A DNA stretch of 64,000 nt, taken from Rhizohabitans arisaemae (GTDB lineage Bacteria > Actinomycetota > Actinomycetes > Streptosporangiales > Streptosporangiaceae). Of the stretch, positions 26,701 to 34,460 are shown piece after piece. The notes below the pieces were generated by a model, which did not search any database, had not been told where the DNA came from, and was given only the letters and a program-made list of their open reading frames with translations. Location: positions 930,001 to 994,000 of the forward strand of contig NZ_BLRH01000009.1 in NCBI RefSeq assembly GCF_025996515.1, read 5' to 3'. Positions within the stretch are counted from its first letter, which is position 1; each line of letters opens with the position of its first letter. Made by a program: the position numbers and the translations under genes.

Positions 26701-29700
26701 GATCCGGGTCAGGAAGATCGACCCGCAGGTCGGACCATGTGGTCCAGCTCGACGCCGAACCGGCCGCGGCGTTGACGGCGCGAACCCGCCAGCGGACCGC
26801 CCACCCGTCCGTCAGTTTCCCCTCGGGAACGGTCACCGAGGCCTGGCTACCCGAGGCGACCCCTGTCGCCGAACCCGACCAGATCGCGCCTGTGCCCTGA
26901 CCGGCCGGAGCCGAGGGAGCGTGTTCCAGTTCAAACTCGGCGGACAGTACGGCACCCTGCGGGTCGGTCACCCGGGCCAGCAAGGCAGGGGTCAGGCTGC
27001 CTGTCGCCGTCGTCCCGTTCACCTGTGCCGACGGAGTCACCTGAAGCTGATCGACGACCGGATCGGGCACATCCACCCGCAGCTCCGCCCAGGCGCTCCA
27101 GGCCGAGGACGAACCGGCGGTCACGGCTCGCGCCCGCCAGCGGACCAGCCACCCGTCGGACAGCTTCGCCGCGGGAACGGTCACCGAACCCTGGGCACCG
27201 GAAGCCACACCGGCCACCGAACCCGACCAGATCGCCCCCGCGCCCTGACCCGCCGGAGCCAAGGGAGCATGCTCCACCTCGAACTGGCCGGTCAGCGTCC
27301 CGTTCTCCGGATCGGTCAGTGTCGCCCGCAGGCTCGGCGTGACCGAAGAGGTGACCGTCTCGCCGTTGACCTGGGTGGACGGGGTCACCTGGAGTGCGCT
27401 GACCGTCGGATCCGGGGTGTCCACTGCCAACGCCTGCCAGGCCGACCAAGCGGACGCCATACCTCCGCTCACCGCGCGGACACGCCAACGGACCTGCCAG
27501 CGGTCGGCGAGCCTGCCTCCGGGGACGGTCGCTGAGGCTTGCGCACCGGAAGCCACGTTCACCACCGAACCCGACCAGATCGCGCCTGTGCCCTGACCCG
27601 CCGGAGCAGACGGAGCGTGCTCCACCTCGAACTCGGCTGTGGAGGAGGCGGCGGATGGATGGGTCACGGTCGTGTGCAGACTCGGTGTGTAGGAGGAGGT
27701 GACCGTCTGACCGTTCACCTGGGTGGACGGGGTGACCTGCAGCTGATCCACGGATGGCTTGGGCAGATCCACTTTGAGCGTCTGCCAGCCCGACCAGGCC
27801 GAGGCCGTACCCCGCCCGGCGTTGACCGCCCGAGCCCGCCAGCGGACCAGCCACCCGTCGGTCAGGGTGGCCGCCGGTAGCGTCACGGAGGCGGCGTTAC
27901 CCGGGGTGACCGCAGCGGAGGCGCCCGACCAGATGACCCCCGTACCCTGACCGGAGGGGGCAGTGGGGTCGTGCTCCACCTGGAATTCTCCGGTCAGCGA
28001 GCCGCCGGCGGGGTCGGAGACCAGGCCGGACAAAGCCGGGGTCAGCGTCGAGGTCACCGGTGTCCCGTTCACCACCTGGGAAGGTGTGACCGCGAGACCG
28101 CTGATTCCCGGGTCCGACAGGGTGTAGACGACCTTGAGGCGTGGGGTGTGACCGTTCGTACCGGTGTACTCGGAGGATCGGATGACGGAGTATCGGCTGT
28201 TGTGGCCGATGGCCTCGGTGACCGCCCGGACCTGCACGCCGTGGTTCGCCGTGCCGTCCGCCCACGCCTGGGCGATCGCCGTGATCGGCCAGGAGAGGGT
28301 CCCCGCGGGGCAGGTGGCCGGACGTGTGATCACCGCGGCGCCGTCCGCGGTCACCCCGGGCTGGGTGCTCCAGAACACGGTCGCCAGCCAGTTCTGCGTG
28401 ATCCGGGATACCCGCATGTCATTGTTCGTACCAAGGCATCCGTAGTCGTTGGCGTCCCACAGTTCCAGCGCCGCACTGGTCACGGTCTTCCCGACCAGGG
28501 ATGCGGTGTCGAACTTCATCAGGGCACGGCGGTGATACTCGAAATTGGAACCCACGTTGATGTACTGACTGTTCTCAGGCAGGCTGGAACTCGCAGCGCT
28601 GAAGACCTCAAGGTCCCGAACCAAGGGAAGCACGACCGAGAAGCCCAGCCCATCCGGATTGGCCATGGTTTCCGGTGCTCCGGGCGGGCCGGCCACCCGT
28701 GTCGGCTTGCCCGACGCCACCGCGATCAGCGATGCCGCGACATGAGCCGCCCCATCGGCTACCGGCGCTGAAGGCTTCGCCGACGGACCGGCTGTGGTTT
28801 TCGAGGCGATCTGCTGGGCACCGGCCCCGACCTGCTTCATCCGCCAGCTCTGCTCCTGCAGCACCTGCCCGGCCAGCCATCGGCGGTCGGGGTGGACGTT
28901 GCCTTCGAAGTCGGTGACCAAGGTGCCCTTGGGTATCCAGCCGTAGTACGAATCGTCGTACATGCCTCGGTAGAACGACTGGGAGGAGACGCTGTACTGC
29001 TCGGGATCGTCACCGGAGCCTTTGATCACGCGGACCGTCTGGTAGCCGCGGAACTCGCTCCAGGTGAGTTCCTGGTTGTCGGCCCCCCAGCCGCTCGATC
29101 GCGCCCACGCCGGCTTGCCGACGTACTCGTAGCGGGTCACCATATCCGGTGAGCCACCGACGAGGTCCTTCTCCACCACCTTGGCGACCAGGTACTTGTG
29201 GTACACCCCGTAGGAGCCGAAGCGGGGACCCCACCGGATGCACCGGTGCCGGTTGGGATCCGCCCACTCCACGCAGACGCCCTTGTTCCAGTACTCGAAC
29301 GGCTGGTAGCAGTCGAACTCCGCCCGATCCCAGCTCACGCTTTCCAGGGCGGTGCCGCTCGGACACAGGTTGGCCTGGCCGTAGTGGACCTCGATCCGGC
29401 CACCCAAGCCGTTGGCGATCGCCGCGACCCGCGGATACTGGGCTCTGGGGAAGGCGTCCGCCATCGGGCCCACCGGGAGCAGGGCCGCGTCGAACTCAAC
29501 CACGGGAAGCCTGATCTGGTTGGCGTCGTCACCGATCAAGCCGACCGGCCGGACGTAATCCAGCCACAGAGCCGGGGCCACCTTCTGACCTGGGATGACC
29601 TCCCATCCACCGATGTATTTCTGGCGGAGCTGAAGCTTGGTGACGTTGTCCCAGCCCGAGGTGGCCGGGTTCCGGCTCTCGGTGACGATCGAGTCCAGGC

Positions 29701-31681
29701 GGCGGGCCACGAAGAACCCCGGGGAACCGGCCAGACAGACGTCGTTCTGGTCGCAGTTGAGATCTTGCGGCAGGTCCCAGCTGCACTGGCTACCACCGAC
29801 CGGTCCACTGTTCGGGTCGGTCGGATCGGGCGGGATCTCCTGGCAGGAGTAGTTCGGCTGGCCCGGTGGGGGCGGCTCGAGGGTGTCGTCGTCGGCGACC
29901 GGGCAGGGATCTGTGGTGTAGGGGTTGGCAAGCGGGTCTTCGCGGACCATCCCGGCCCGGCATCGGTTGACCGAGTTGAAGACCACCCTGGCGACGTGCT
30001 GGCTCCCCGCGACCTGGGTGTTCGCCCCCCATTCCACCCTGCTGAGGTAACCGCCCCGGTCGTAGCCGATCGGCGTGTTGCACGGCACCGGGAAGGGGTC
30101 GTTCGGCCCGCCCTGACAGGTGCGGTGCCGCAGGACGTACTGGTTGGTCTCCTTGGTGTAGTGGTAATCCGTCACGTTCTCGTTGGGGTCGATGCTCTGA
30201 TCGATGTTCCACCGCCACACGCCTCGGCAGGACGGCTCCGGCGGGGTCGGTGGCCACTGCGGCGTCGATGTGCCGCCGGGGAAGGTCGGCCTGGGATACC
30301 GGCTCTGGCAGGGATCTCCCTGATCATCGCCGATGAACGGCATCCGCCAGCGTGAGGCGTCGCCGGTGCCGAACGTGTGTACGCCGCCGTCAGGTGTCCG
30401 CACCGTCCACGAGGAGTACTCGAACGAATCCGGCGGCTGGGGCACACCCTGGTTCGGCTCCCAGTGCGGGAAGCTGAAGCCGGAGAACTCGACCTTCCAC
30501 GTCGGTTGGTCGACACTCTGGAAACGGCCGTTCCGATAGACAATCTTGGACGATTTGCCGCCGAGGCTGACGACGTACTCCGGGTAGCCGCCGACCGCAT
30601 GCCAGCACATATGCCCGATGTCATCCTGATCCGGGTGCTTGGCAGCGGTGTCCCCCTCCGCCGCGGAGGTCCCGCAGGCGCGGTAACGCCGCTCGATGTA
30701 GCCGCCACCGGTCACCTCCCAGCCGAGACCCACCCAGCCGGAGAAGTTGTTCGACCCGGCCGTCATGCCGTCGATCCGGGACGCGTCGTAGGCGAGGGCC
30801 ATGCCGGGGCCCGAGCCCGCCACCGACGGCGGCTCGGCGATCGGATAGCTGTAGGAGAACGAACCGGATGAGAGACCCGTCGTCCAGGTACCGGTCGGCT
30901 TGAGATCCGTCGCCGCGAAATTTCCGCCTTCCCCCGAGGTCGAGGACGACATCATGAACACGGCGTCGGCGTCCTGTTCGGCTTGCGCGTCCTTGCCCGG
31001 CAGGAGCGGCGGAGACCCGTCACCCTGGATCGGTGCACGTTGAGCCGCGACGGGGAGATCCGCGATCAGCTGGTCCTTTGTGCCGTCACGGATGAGCTGA
31101 ACCGGCTCCGGCCGCAGTGAACAGCCCTCCCCCGCGCCACGCCGTACCGCACATCCCGGAAGACGCACCAGCTTGAGTCGCTCGCCGAATGAGCCGCCAT
31201 AAAGGTCACGGATCCCGCTGTAGTCGAACGCCAGGCGTGCGATTCCAGGGCGGTCACCACCGTCGGCTCGGGACACCCTGACCGCCAGGCCCACACCACC
31301 GAGTCGCTTGGCCACCTGCGGCCCAAGCGACTCAACTCGGACCTTGGTCACCGGGCTTGAATCCCTGGCGGGAACGTTCCTGACCGAGACCGGCAGATCC
31401 TGGGCTTTCTGGGGTTTGGCACCGGGCACAGGAACGTCCACCACGGCCGTACCGGCATTGGGCCAGGTGAGCTTGGCCGGTTTCGGCTCCAACTTGTCCT
31501 CAGGCCCGGAGTACTCTTTGGGCTTCGGCGGTGTACGGCCTTCGACGGAGCGTTCCTCAGTGCCGGGTGGCGGCGCGGTAGCGGCTTGGGCCAGATCCTC
31601 GGGGACACCGATACCTGCCACCAGAACCGCTCCAGCCGTCAAACCGGCAGCAAGCAGCACAAAAAGGCGACGTGACGACAC
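20795..31681 (-). CDS. Giant secreted RHS/YD-repeat polymorphic toxin with HINT domain
   Basis: A 3628-residue protein. Order: Sec signal peptide (1-33); SpvB-like N-terminal region (about 270-450, YSYPIAEPPSVAGSGPG); DNRLRE-like domain (about 1040-1190); nine Ig/fibronectin-like repeats of about 116 residues (about 1190-2237); RHS/YD repeats (about 2260-3150) that build the hollow shell; the RHS core end ISPDPLLD...NPYSYAGDNP...DPTGL (to about 3217); a HINT autoprocessing domain from C3371 to VHN at 3517-3519; and a 109-residue C-terminal tip (3520-3628) that I cannot assign to a toxin family. Expected role: contact-dependent antagonism, with the tip released from the shell. GC falls sharply after about 21990, which marks the exchangeable end. 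The immunity gene overlaps its stop. Confidence 0.92.
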   Translation of the reverse strand: MSSRRLFVLLAAGLTAGAVLVAGIGVPEDLAQAATAPPPGTEERSVEGRTPPKPKEYSGPEDKLEPKPAKLTWPNAGTAVVDVPVPGAKPQKAQDLPVSVRNVPARDSSPVTKVRVESLGPQVAKRLGGVGLAVRVSRADGGDRPGIARLAFDYSGIRDLYGGSFGERLKLVRLPGCAVRRGAGEGCSLRPEPVQLIRDGTKDQLIADLPVAAQRAPIQGDGSPPLLPGKDAQAEQDADAVFMMSSSTSGEGGNFAATDLKPTGTWTTGLSSGSFSYSYPIAEPPSVAGSGPGMALAYDASRIDGMTAGSNNFSGWVGLGWEVTGGGYIERRYRACGTSAAEGDTAAKHPDQDDIGHMCWHAVGGYPEYVVSLGGKSSKIVYRNGRFQSVDQPTWKVEFSGFSFPHWEPNQGVPQPPDSFEYSSWTVRTPDGGVHTFGTGDASRWRMPFIGDDQGDPCQSRYPRPTFPGGTSTPQWPPTPPEPSCRGVWRWNIDQSIDPNENVTDYHYTKETNQYVLRHRTCQGGPNDPFPVPCNTPIGYDRGGYLSRVEWGANTQVAGSQHVARVVFNSVNRCRAGMVREDPLANPYTTDPCPVADDDTLEPPPPGQPNYSCQEIPPDPTDPNSGPVGGSQCSWDLPQDLNCDQNDVCLAGSPGFFVARRLDSIVTESRNPATSGWDNVTKLQLRQKYIGGWEVIPGQKVAPALWLDYVRPVGLIGDDANQIRLPVVEFDAALLPVGPMADAFPRAQYPRVAAIANGLGGRIEVHYGQANLCPSGTALESVSWDRAEFDCYQPFEYWNKGVCVEWADPNRHRCIRWGPRFGSYGVYHKYLVAKVVEKDLVGGSPDMVTRYEYVGKPAWARSSGWGADNQELTWSEFRGYQTVRVIKGSGDDPEQYSVSSQSFYRGMYDDSYYGWIPKGTLVTDFEGNVHPDRRWLAGQVLQEQSWRMKQVGAGAQQIASKTTAGPSAKPSAPVADGAAHVAASLIAVASGKPTRVAGPPGAPETMANPDGLGFSVVLPLVRDLEVFSAASSSLPENSQYINVGSNFEYHRRALMKFDTASLVGKTVTSAALELWDANDYGCLGTNNDMRVSRITQNWLATVFWSTQPGVTADGAAVITRPATCPAGTLSWPITAIAQAWADGTANHGVQVRAVTEAIGHNSRYSVIRSSEYTGTNGHTPRLKVVYTLSDPGISGLAVTPSQVVNGTPVTSTLTPALSGLVSDPAGGSLTGEFQVEHDPTAPSGQGTGVIWSGASAAVTPGNAASVTLPAATLTDGWLVRWRARAVNAGRGTASAWSGWQTLKVDLPKPSVDQLQVTPSTQVNGQTVTSSYTPSLHTTVTHPSAASSTAEFEVEHAPSAPAGQGTGAIWSGSVVNVASGAQASATVPGGRLADRWQVRWRVRAVSGGMASAWSAWQALAVDTPDPTVSALQVTPSTQVNGETVTSSVTPSLRATLTDPENGTLTGQFEVEHAPLAPAGQGAGAIWSGSVAGVASGAQGSVTVPAAKLSDGWLVRWRARAVTAGSSSAWSAWAELRVDVPDPVVDQLQVTPSAQVNGTTATGSLTPALLARVTDPQGAVLSAEFELEHAPSAPAGQGTGAIWSGSATGVASGSQASVTVPEGKLTDGWAVRWRVRAVNAAAGSASSWTTWSDLRVDLPDPDPALSVNQPQVTPAQLVGGQVVTSSLVPQLHVTVSHPAGGPLGAEFQLEHAPSAPAGQGSGAIWSGSVAGVASGAQASVTVAAGRLANGWIVRWRARATKADAFSVWSAWQELRVDLPPPVVGDLQVSPSQSVNGLITTSSLTPELRATVTEPTGAASRAEFEVEHAPSAPAGQGSGVIWSGSVASVVSGGQATVSVPAATLSDGWQVRWRVRALNPVLSTASVWSPWQELAVDYPDPLVEHPQVTPSDLVDGTIVTTSLTPSLHVTVTDPAGAALRTDFEVEHAPSAPAGQGSGLIWSGSVPGVASGGQATVSVPAATLSDGWQVRWRARAASPSATSAWSSWSNLTVDRPDPVLDQFGVTPSRVTGGERISTSLTPQLSARVTESSGAASAVEFQLEHSPSAPPSQGSGLIWAGSAANVPSGGQAAVAVPAQLLTEGWKVRWRVRVASYSWSTWRHFTAGQPAATLTAGDLEMTPSWVTAGQRVTSTPSPTLSAHIAGARGTNLRAEFELQTSPGGALLWRGASSLVVTGGRASATVNASLSSGWQLRWRVRAVAGTNTSAWSPWQTFTYDRLAVDPGPAPGKYEEIQSTRHEYWMWTDAAGGEPSIYDPVIVKPSKERTRTVLADGGYRWGQSLTAYNNDGYPTQVNNHGDLAVPTDNTCTRTTYVGNTSPWILGLPSAEETREGDSCSAGRLLGKKITLYDGGTDPATNTPSDGNPTEMRSSINETAISTVRTTYDNYGRPTAMTDALGKTTTTVFNPAVNWPTNGVTATNPLGHQITKWTSPYHGNTVGIRGTNLQDTNIDYDALARTTTLWTPLQPKSGGTPAGKITYSIPYDGSIEQPTAAVSSSVSQLHAGAGANAKWLTKHTYIDGFGRKREIQAASPAGGRIVSVMAHNSRGQEWAASGPVHNEDAAGSGLLNPAMKDLASWSETVYDGTDNAVAKIDYNLSTELRRTTTRFLGDREELIDPKGNKTVHHVDIGGKVTKVEEWIDAVTHYDTTYEHDHAGKPTKIIDAKGNVRTFTYDLLGRRIAGTDPDSGSSTSTYDAAGRMISSIDGKGQKLSYVYDDMGRRTAQWAGEVGNGTRLAEWVYDTLHKGQLTSATRWTGGQPYVDTVTGYDVMGRPTGSTLSIPASEGLLAGNYSFSASYDTAGRIASVGMPAVGGLPAETITSSYSDQGLAHGLTSDFGGGFTYVKETRFSKTALPIERLYGASSQVRRSMTWDDGTGYLTNVRTTARSGTSSVNTAQDDQLFYDVGGNITRILDKAGSQSECFAYDALERLRQAWTTTAGNCASGSADGLGTSPYNLGYTYDAVGNITKVNSSGAESVYHYPASGPTAVRPNAVTRISGTAGDDTYAYDAAGQLLTRVADGKSAGFEWNELGQLAKAVVDGATTSMVYDADGERLIRREAGKTVLYLGSMELELAGGQVTCKRYYTSPDGATVALRTGGSGLTWLLSGLHGSEQLAIGDTTGQVSRQRYLPYGEQRGGDFLPQTDRGFLGKVEDAATGLTYLSARYYDPAIGKFISPDPLLDLRRPQWSNPYSYAGDNPIGLSDPTGLAVDPDDCKKGGKAGHCREERSRIACEKTYGKSECQQWRIAAALAQKTREFLDGCVLKFDTPQQFNNCVDRANWLGLSQDDWTAMNEEAFKKTELAQMMDFLAGDWIACHGGNYMACVSAALDALPGKKVVGLVGKSFSKLGTALKTAAKACSSFVPDTEVLMGDGTYKHIEDVKIGDKVLATDPETGKTAGKPVIVLISGEGDKELFQITVDTDGDLGNQTGVVTATAEHPFWVNDHSRWLNADQLVVGMRLLSSTGDTHKVSEMMHYRQLGARVRNLTVDELHSYHVAVGDSDVLVHNAAPCIKVSVSFGDWGTKGAHVYIGNKEARIFPDGKGGVGVVGIRLRNGLPSSAQLQQVADAIAFDSQLRASLIRNAKDMMARMNRGELGMKRNRAAEMHFLIKALEKMG
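24975..28110 (-). repeat. Nine tandem Ig-like repeats within the RHS protein gene
   Basis: Nine successive units of about 348 bases encode domains that each run from a VTPS-type start, through EFEVEHAPSAPAGQG and IWSGS, to DGWxVRWRxRA and SxWxxW. Units 2-7 are the most alike; units 1, 8 and 9 are more diverged. They should form a long extended stalk between the N-terminal domains and the RHS shell. The DNA similarity of the inner units makes copy-number change by recombination likely. Confidence 0.85.
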
Positions 31682-31972
31682 GCCGAAACCCCCCCTGGGT
31701 AAATCCGGCCACGAAAGCCGGAATATGCGCCAGACCGGCGCTGATGTGCGTAATAAATTCCTAATAAATTGCCAAATATGATGTTATGTCAGGCGTTTGG
31801 CGATCAGTCAAGATCTCATTTTCATCTCGCATGAGAGGGCACCAAAGTTCCCGATTCTGTGAGCAGATGATCACAGGATGAAATATCGCCCTGGAGATAG
31901 GTTTGAGCATCTTCATCCCCTCTCAGGCTGCTCCCGTGGATGGCAGAAGGGTGCGGCACTACAGTTCGGGAC
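31682..31972. promoter_or_regulatory. AT-rich divergent region upstream of the RHS gene
   Basis: This 290-base region is unusually AT-rich for the window and has no gene. TAATAAATT occurs twice at 31751-31759 and 31762-31770, an 11-base period that places both copies on the same face of the helix. It lies about 70-90 bases before the RHS start and is a candidate activator or silencer site, for example for an Lsr2-like protein. Confidence 0.4.
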
Positions 31973-32464
31973 ATGGTGGGGATCGAGGTGCGGGTGGTTG
32001 GGCCGGAGGATTGGGAGGTCTGGCGGAGGGTGCGGCTCGCCGGGCTGGCGGATGCGCCGGATGCGTTTGCGTCTACGTTGGCCGAGGAGCAGGGGTATGA
32101 CGAGGCGCGGTGGCGGGAGTCGCTGGGGCCTGGGCGCGGGGTGCGGTTTATCGCGTTTGTGGATGAGGCGCCCGTGGGGATGGCGGGTGGACTGGAGCCG
32201 GAGAAGCCGGATGGCCGGTCGATGCTGATCAGCATGTGGGTGACGCCTGCGGCTCGAGGGTCCGGAATCGCGGGAAGGTTGATCTCCGAGGTGGTCGGCT
32301 GGTCGAAGGACCTCGGTCATCGGGCGATCGAGTTGTGGGTCGTGGACGGGAACGAGACTGCTCGTCGGCTCTATCTCAAGAATGGCTTTGAGCCGGTTGA
32401 GGAGTACATGCAGCTCCCCAGCAACCCGGCTCTACGAGAACAACTACTGGTCCGCACCTTATGA
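31973..32464 (+). CDS. GNAT family N-acetyltransferase
   Basis: About 163 residues from ATG 31973 (MVGIEVRVV). The acetyl-CoA pyrophosphate loop is seen in MWVTPAARGSGIAGRLI, and the end of the fold in ELWVVDGNETARRLYLKNGF, where N, A and Y of the NxxARxLYxKxGF motif are conserved. The substrate amine is unknown. Codon use is less GC-biased than usual for the window, with many GGG, GCG and CGG codons mixed with T-ending ones. An earlier ATG at 31940 would add 11 residues without homology. Confidence 0.88.
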   Translation: MVGIEVRVVGPEDWEVWRRVRLAGLADAPDAFASTLAEEQGYDEARWRESLGPGRGVRFIAFVDEAPVGMAGGLEPEKPDGRSMLISMWVTPAARGSGIAGRLISEVVGWSKDLGHRAIELWVVDGNETARRLYLKNGFEPVEEYMQLPSNPALREQLLVRTL

Positions 32465-32830
32465 CGAGACATCTGCACCTATCGGATGGACGTTCGCATT
32501 CGGCAACCGAACCTGTCCAAAGTCCCATTCACCATGTCTCGTTCACCTTCCGGGCTTCTGGTGACGACTCCCCTACCGACGGTATGCGCAGGACGATGGG
32601 CCGTACACGCGTTTGAAGGCGTAGGCGAAGCGTAATCCGAAGTGTGGCCGCCCCCGGGTGGTTCTGTTGGCGAGTCTGGGAACCAGATGTTGGTCAGTGG
32701 CTTTCGAGATCATCGGCCGGAATGTGCGGTGTTGATGAGGTGGAGAGCCATCCGCGCGGCTCAGGTGCCCGGGACGTCCGGGCTCTTGACGCTGTCGACA
32801 GCCGACCGCGCTGCATCAGAGTATGAAGCC
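32465..32830. other. Intergenic stretch with a gene relic
   Basis: No intact gene in these 366 bases. The only recognisable piece is the end of an AraC-type regulator on the minus strand (32573-32641). The rest appears non-coding. Confidence 0.4.
32573..32641 (-). pseudogene. Relic of the C-terminus of an AraC-type regulator
   Basis: Twenty-two codons before a TAG read FGLRFAYAFKRVYG and then PSSCAYRR. This matches the last helix-turn-helix of AraC/XylS regulators, where a phenylalanine-rich segment leads into AFKRxYGxSPSxYRR. Upstream codons do not continue the domain, so only the gene end remains. Confidence 0.35.
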
Positions 32831-33199
32831 ATGTCGGATCAGATCCCCGCCCATCTTGACGAGATCGGTCCAGGCTGGCATCCGCTGCTGCTACGCCTGC
32901 ACGAGGAACTGCTGGCCGTCAGCCCCAGCTACAGTGTCCAGCAGGTCAAGGAGAAGTACGGCGCCTTGCGCATCTACCTCCGCACCGGCCTGTTGCGCCA
33001 CCTGCACCAAGGGGGCGACGGGTGGCCCGAACCAGACGAGGCGGAACGCTACAAGCAGGAGGACGACGCGGCGACACTCCTCGTACGCGCCGCTGAACAG
33101 GAGTCGGCCAGGATCTGTGAGTACTGCGGTAATCCCGGCCAGGCCAGGGAACGCCCTTGGATCAAAACCCTGTGCGACGATTGCAACGCCTGTCGCTAA
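32831..33199 (+). CDS. Small unknown protein with C-terminal Cys pairs
   Basis: From ATG 32831 the product is 122 residues. It has GPGWHPLLLRLHEELLAV near the start, VQQVKEKYGALRIYL in the middle and a C-terminal zinc-ribbon-like end, ICEYCGNPG followed by WIKTLCDDCN. This pattern (I recall it as a frequent actinobacterial hypothetical, often beside mobile or toxin loci) suggests a small metal-binding protein. A longer frame from 32642 exists but its extra part is not protein-like. Function unknown. Confidence 0.65.
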   Translation: MSDQIPAHLDEIGPGWHPLLLRLHEELLAVSPSYSVQQVKEKYGALRIYLRTGLLRHLHQGGDGWPEPDEAERYKQEDDAATLLVRAAEQESARICEYCGNPGQARERPWIKTLCDDCNACR

Positions 33200-33385
33200 G
33201 ACCGAGCGTTTCGCGGCAGCCGCACGGTCTTTCTCGGCCGGTACGAACAGGATTGCACGCGGCTCTTCGCGGCTCTCGTTTCGCCGACATCTGCGGCGTT
33301 GAAGATCGCTATCCGGCTCCCGAAACCGGCTACAAGTGGCTCCCAAACTCGTCGACGAAGCCACCCGGGTGGGCCTGGCGGTCGA

Positions 33386-33409
33386 AGGTAGGTGGGCGCC
33401 CACCTACCT
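33386..33409. terminator. Perfect 24-bp palindrome in the gap before the nuclease-like genes
   Basis: AGGTAGGTGGGC is followed at once by its exact reverse complement GCCCACCTACCT. It sits in an otherwise featureless 330-base gap (33200-33527) between two convergent genes. It could end transcription from both sides, or be a binding site for a dimeric protein; the lack of a loop favours the second as much as the first. Confidence 0.4.
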
Positions 33410-33527
33410 CTTCGCCGGCTCAGCAGCGCGATCGGTGTCAGGCTTTGCGGCGAGCCGTTGCCAGTCCCGGTGCTGAGGGGGCAGCCCACGGACTACCAGG
33501 CTGGGTAGCCGACGGCTCGTGACTGAA

Positions 33528-34421
33528 TCAGTGCTTGCTGAACAGCTCTTTGGCGTCGCTTACGGCGACGGCTCGGTGTAGCCAGGCGTCGAGGAGTCCC
33601 TCGTCGTCGCAGTCGGCGATACGGTCCCGAATGCGCTTGGGCACGTCCAGGCCGCGTGCCTCCAGTACGGTGAGGACCGCCCGGGCTTCCCCCCTGACGA
33701 AGCCGGTGGCCTCTCCGTCCAGGAATCCGTCGTTGTAGAACGTCGAGGCGAACTCGGTACGGTACTTGTCGCCCCCGCTGTCGGGGGGTCCCAAGACCTG
33801 CGCTACGTCGATGGCGGTGAGGCGAGCCTTGACGTACTCGACGTAGAGCTCTTCGGCGCCTTCCGCAGGATCATTCAGCGTCTCCTGCAGCACCTCCAGG
33901 ATCTCCGCTTCGGCAGGGCCGTCGCGGTGGGCGAGCGCGGACAGCACCGCGAGTTCGGGAAGGGCCTTCACCTTCTCGGGGTCGGCGACCACCGGGATCC
34001 TGCTCGGCCCCAGGACCAGCGGGCGGAGAATCCAGCGAGGAGCGACGTCGATGGGTTCTTCGCACCACCTGGCGATCTCATCGTCAGGACAGAGAACCAG
34101 TAGCATCACCGGGCACCGCAGGCGTTCCCGGACCAGCACCATATCGGCCGGCCAGGTGTACCGCTTTCTTTCGTCCTCTTCTCGCTGAACATCGACCAGG
34201 ATGGCGAGCTTGGGCGCCTTACAGGATTCGTCCGCCGACCACAAGGTGACGACGACGCCTTCGAACATCGGCGTTTCGAAGTTGATTGAGATGGTGGGTT
34301 CGATTCGTGCGGTCTCGAATTCCGGGATCTCCACGCCGAGCAGTTCCTTGAGGAGATTCGGCGCGAGACCAGGTTGGTTGTGGATGAGCACGATCGGCAT
34401 ATCCAGTTCTGATATCTGCAT
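33528..34421 (-). CDS. PD-(D/E)XK-like protein, diverged paralogue
   Basis: A 297-residue protein related over its whole length to the gene just upstream (34461-35354). The core strand reads PKLAILVDVQ with KRYTWPAD after it, and CPVMLLVLCPDDEIARWC, which is the layout of PD-(D/E)XK nuclease-fold proteins of the Rpn/transposase-associated kind. Compared with its paralogue, the first acidic position (ADMVI in the paralogue) is replaced by EGVVVTL and VEVQ is VDVQ, so the catalytic site looks impaired. The C-terminus ends with the conserved RIRDRIADCDDEGLLDAWL segment shared by both. A leaderless promoter precedes it. Confidence 0.75.
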   Translation of the reverse strand: MQISELDMPIVLIHNQPGLAPNLLKELLGVEIPEFETARIEPTISINFETPMFEGVVVTLWSADESCKAPKLAILVDVQREEDERKRYTWPADMVLVRERLRCPVMLLVLCPDDEIARWCEEPIDVAPRWILRPLVLGPSRIPVVADPEKVKALPELAVLSALAHRDGPAEAEILEVLQETLNDPAEGAEELYVEYVKARLTAIDVAQVLGPPDSGGDKYRTEFASTFYNDGFLDGEATGFVRGEARAVLTVLEARGLDVPKRIRDRIADCDDEGLLDAWLHRAVAVSDAKELFSKH

Positions 34422-34428
34422 GGAAGAG

Positions 34429-34434
34429 ACATTA
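34429..34434 (-). promoter_or_regulatory. Leaderless -10 element of the first nuclease-like gene
   Basis: TAATGT on the minus strand lies exactly seven bases before the ATG at 34421, the arrangement of leaderless genes. The surrounding sequence (CTGGAGCACCAACT before it) is shared with the paralogue. Confidence 0.55.
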
Positions 34435-34460
34435 CCAAGAGTTGGTGCTCCAGGTTTAGA

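Noticed and set aside
20795-31681. Reading the RHS gene as a TcB/TcC insecticidal toxin complex
   Set aside because: There is no separate TcA or TcB gene, the protein has a signal peptide and a HINT domain, and an immunity-type gene follows; a polymorphic toxin fits better.
31859-31876. CRP-like TGTGA...TCACA upstream of the RHS gene
   Set aside because: The spacer is eight bases rather than six, and it lies far from the RHS start; treated as chance.
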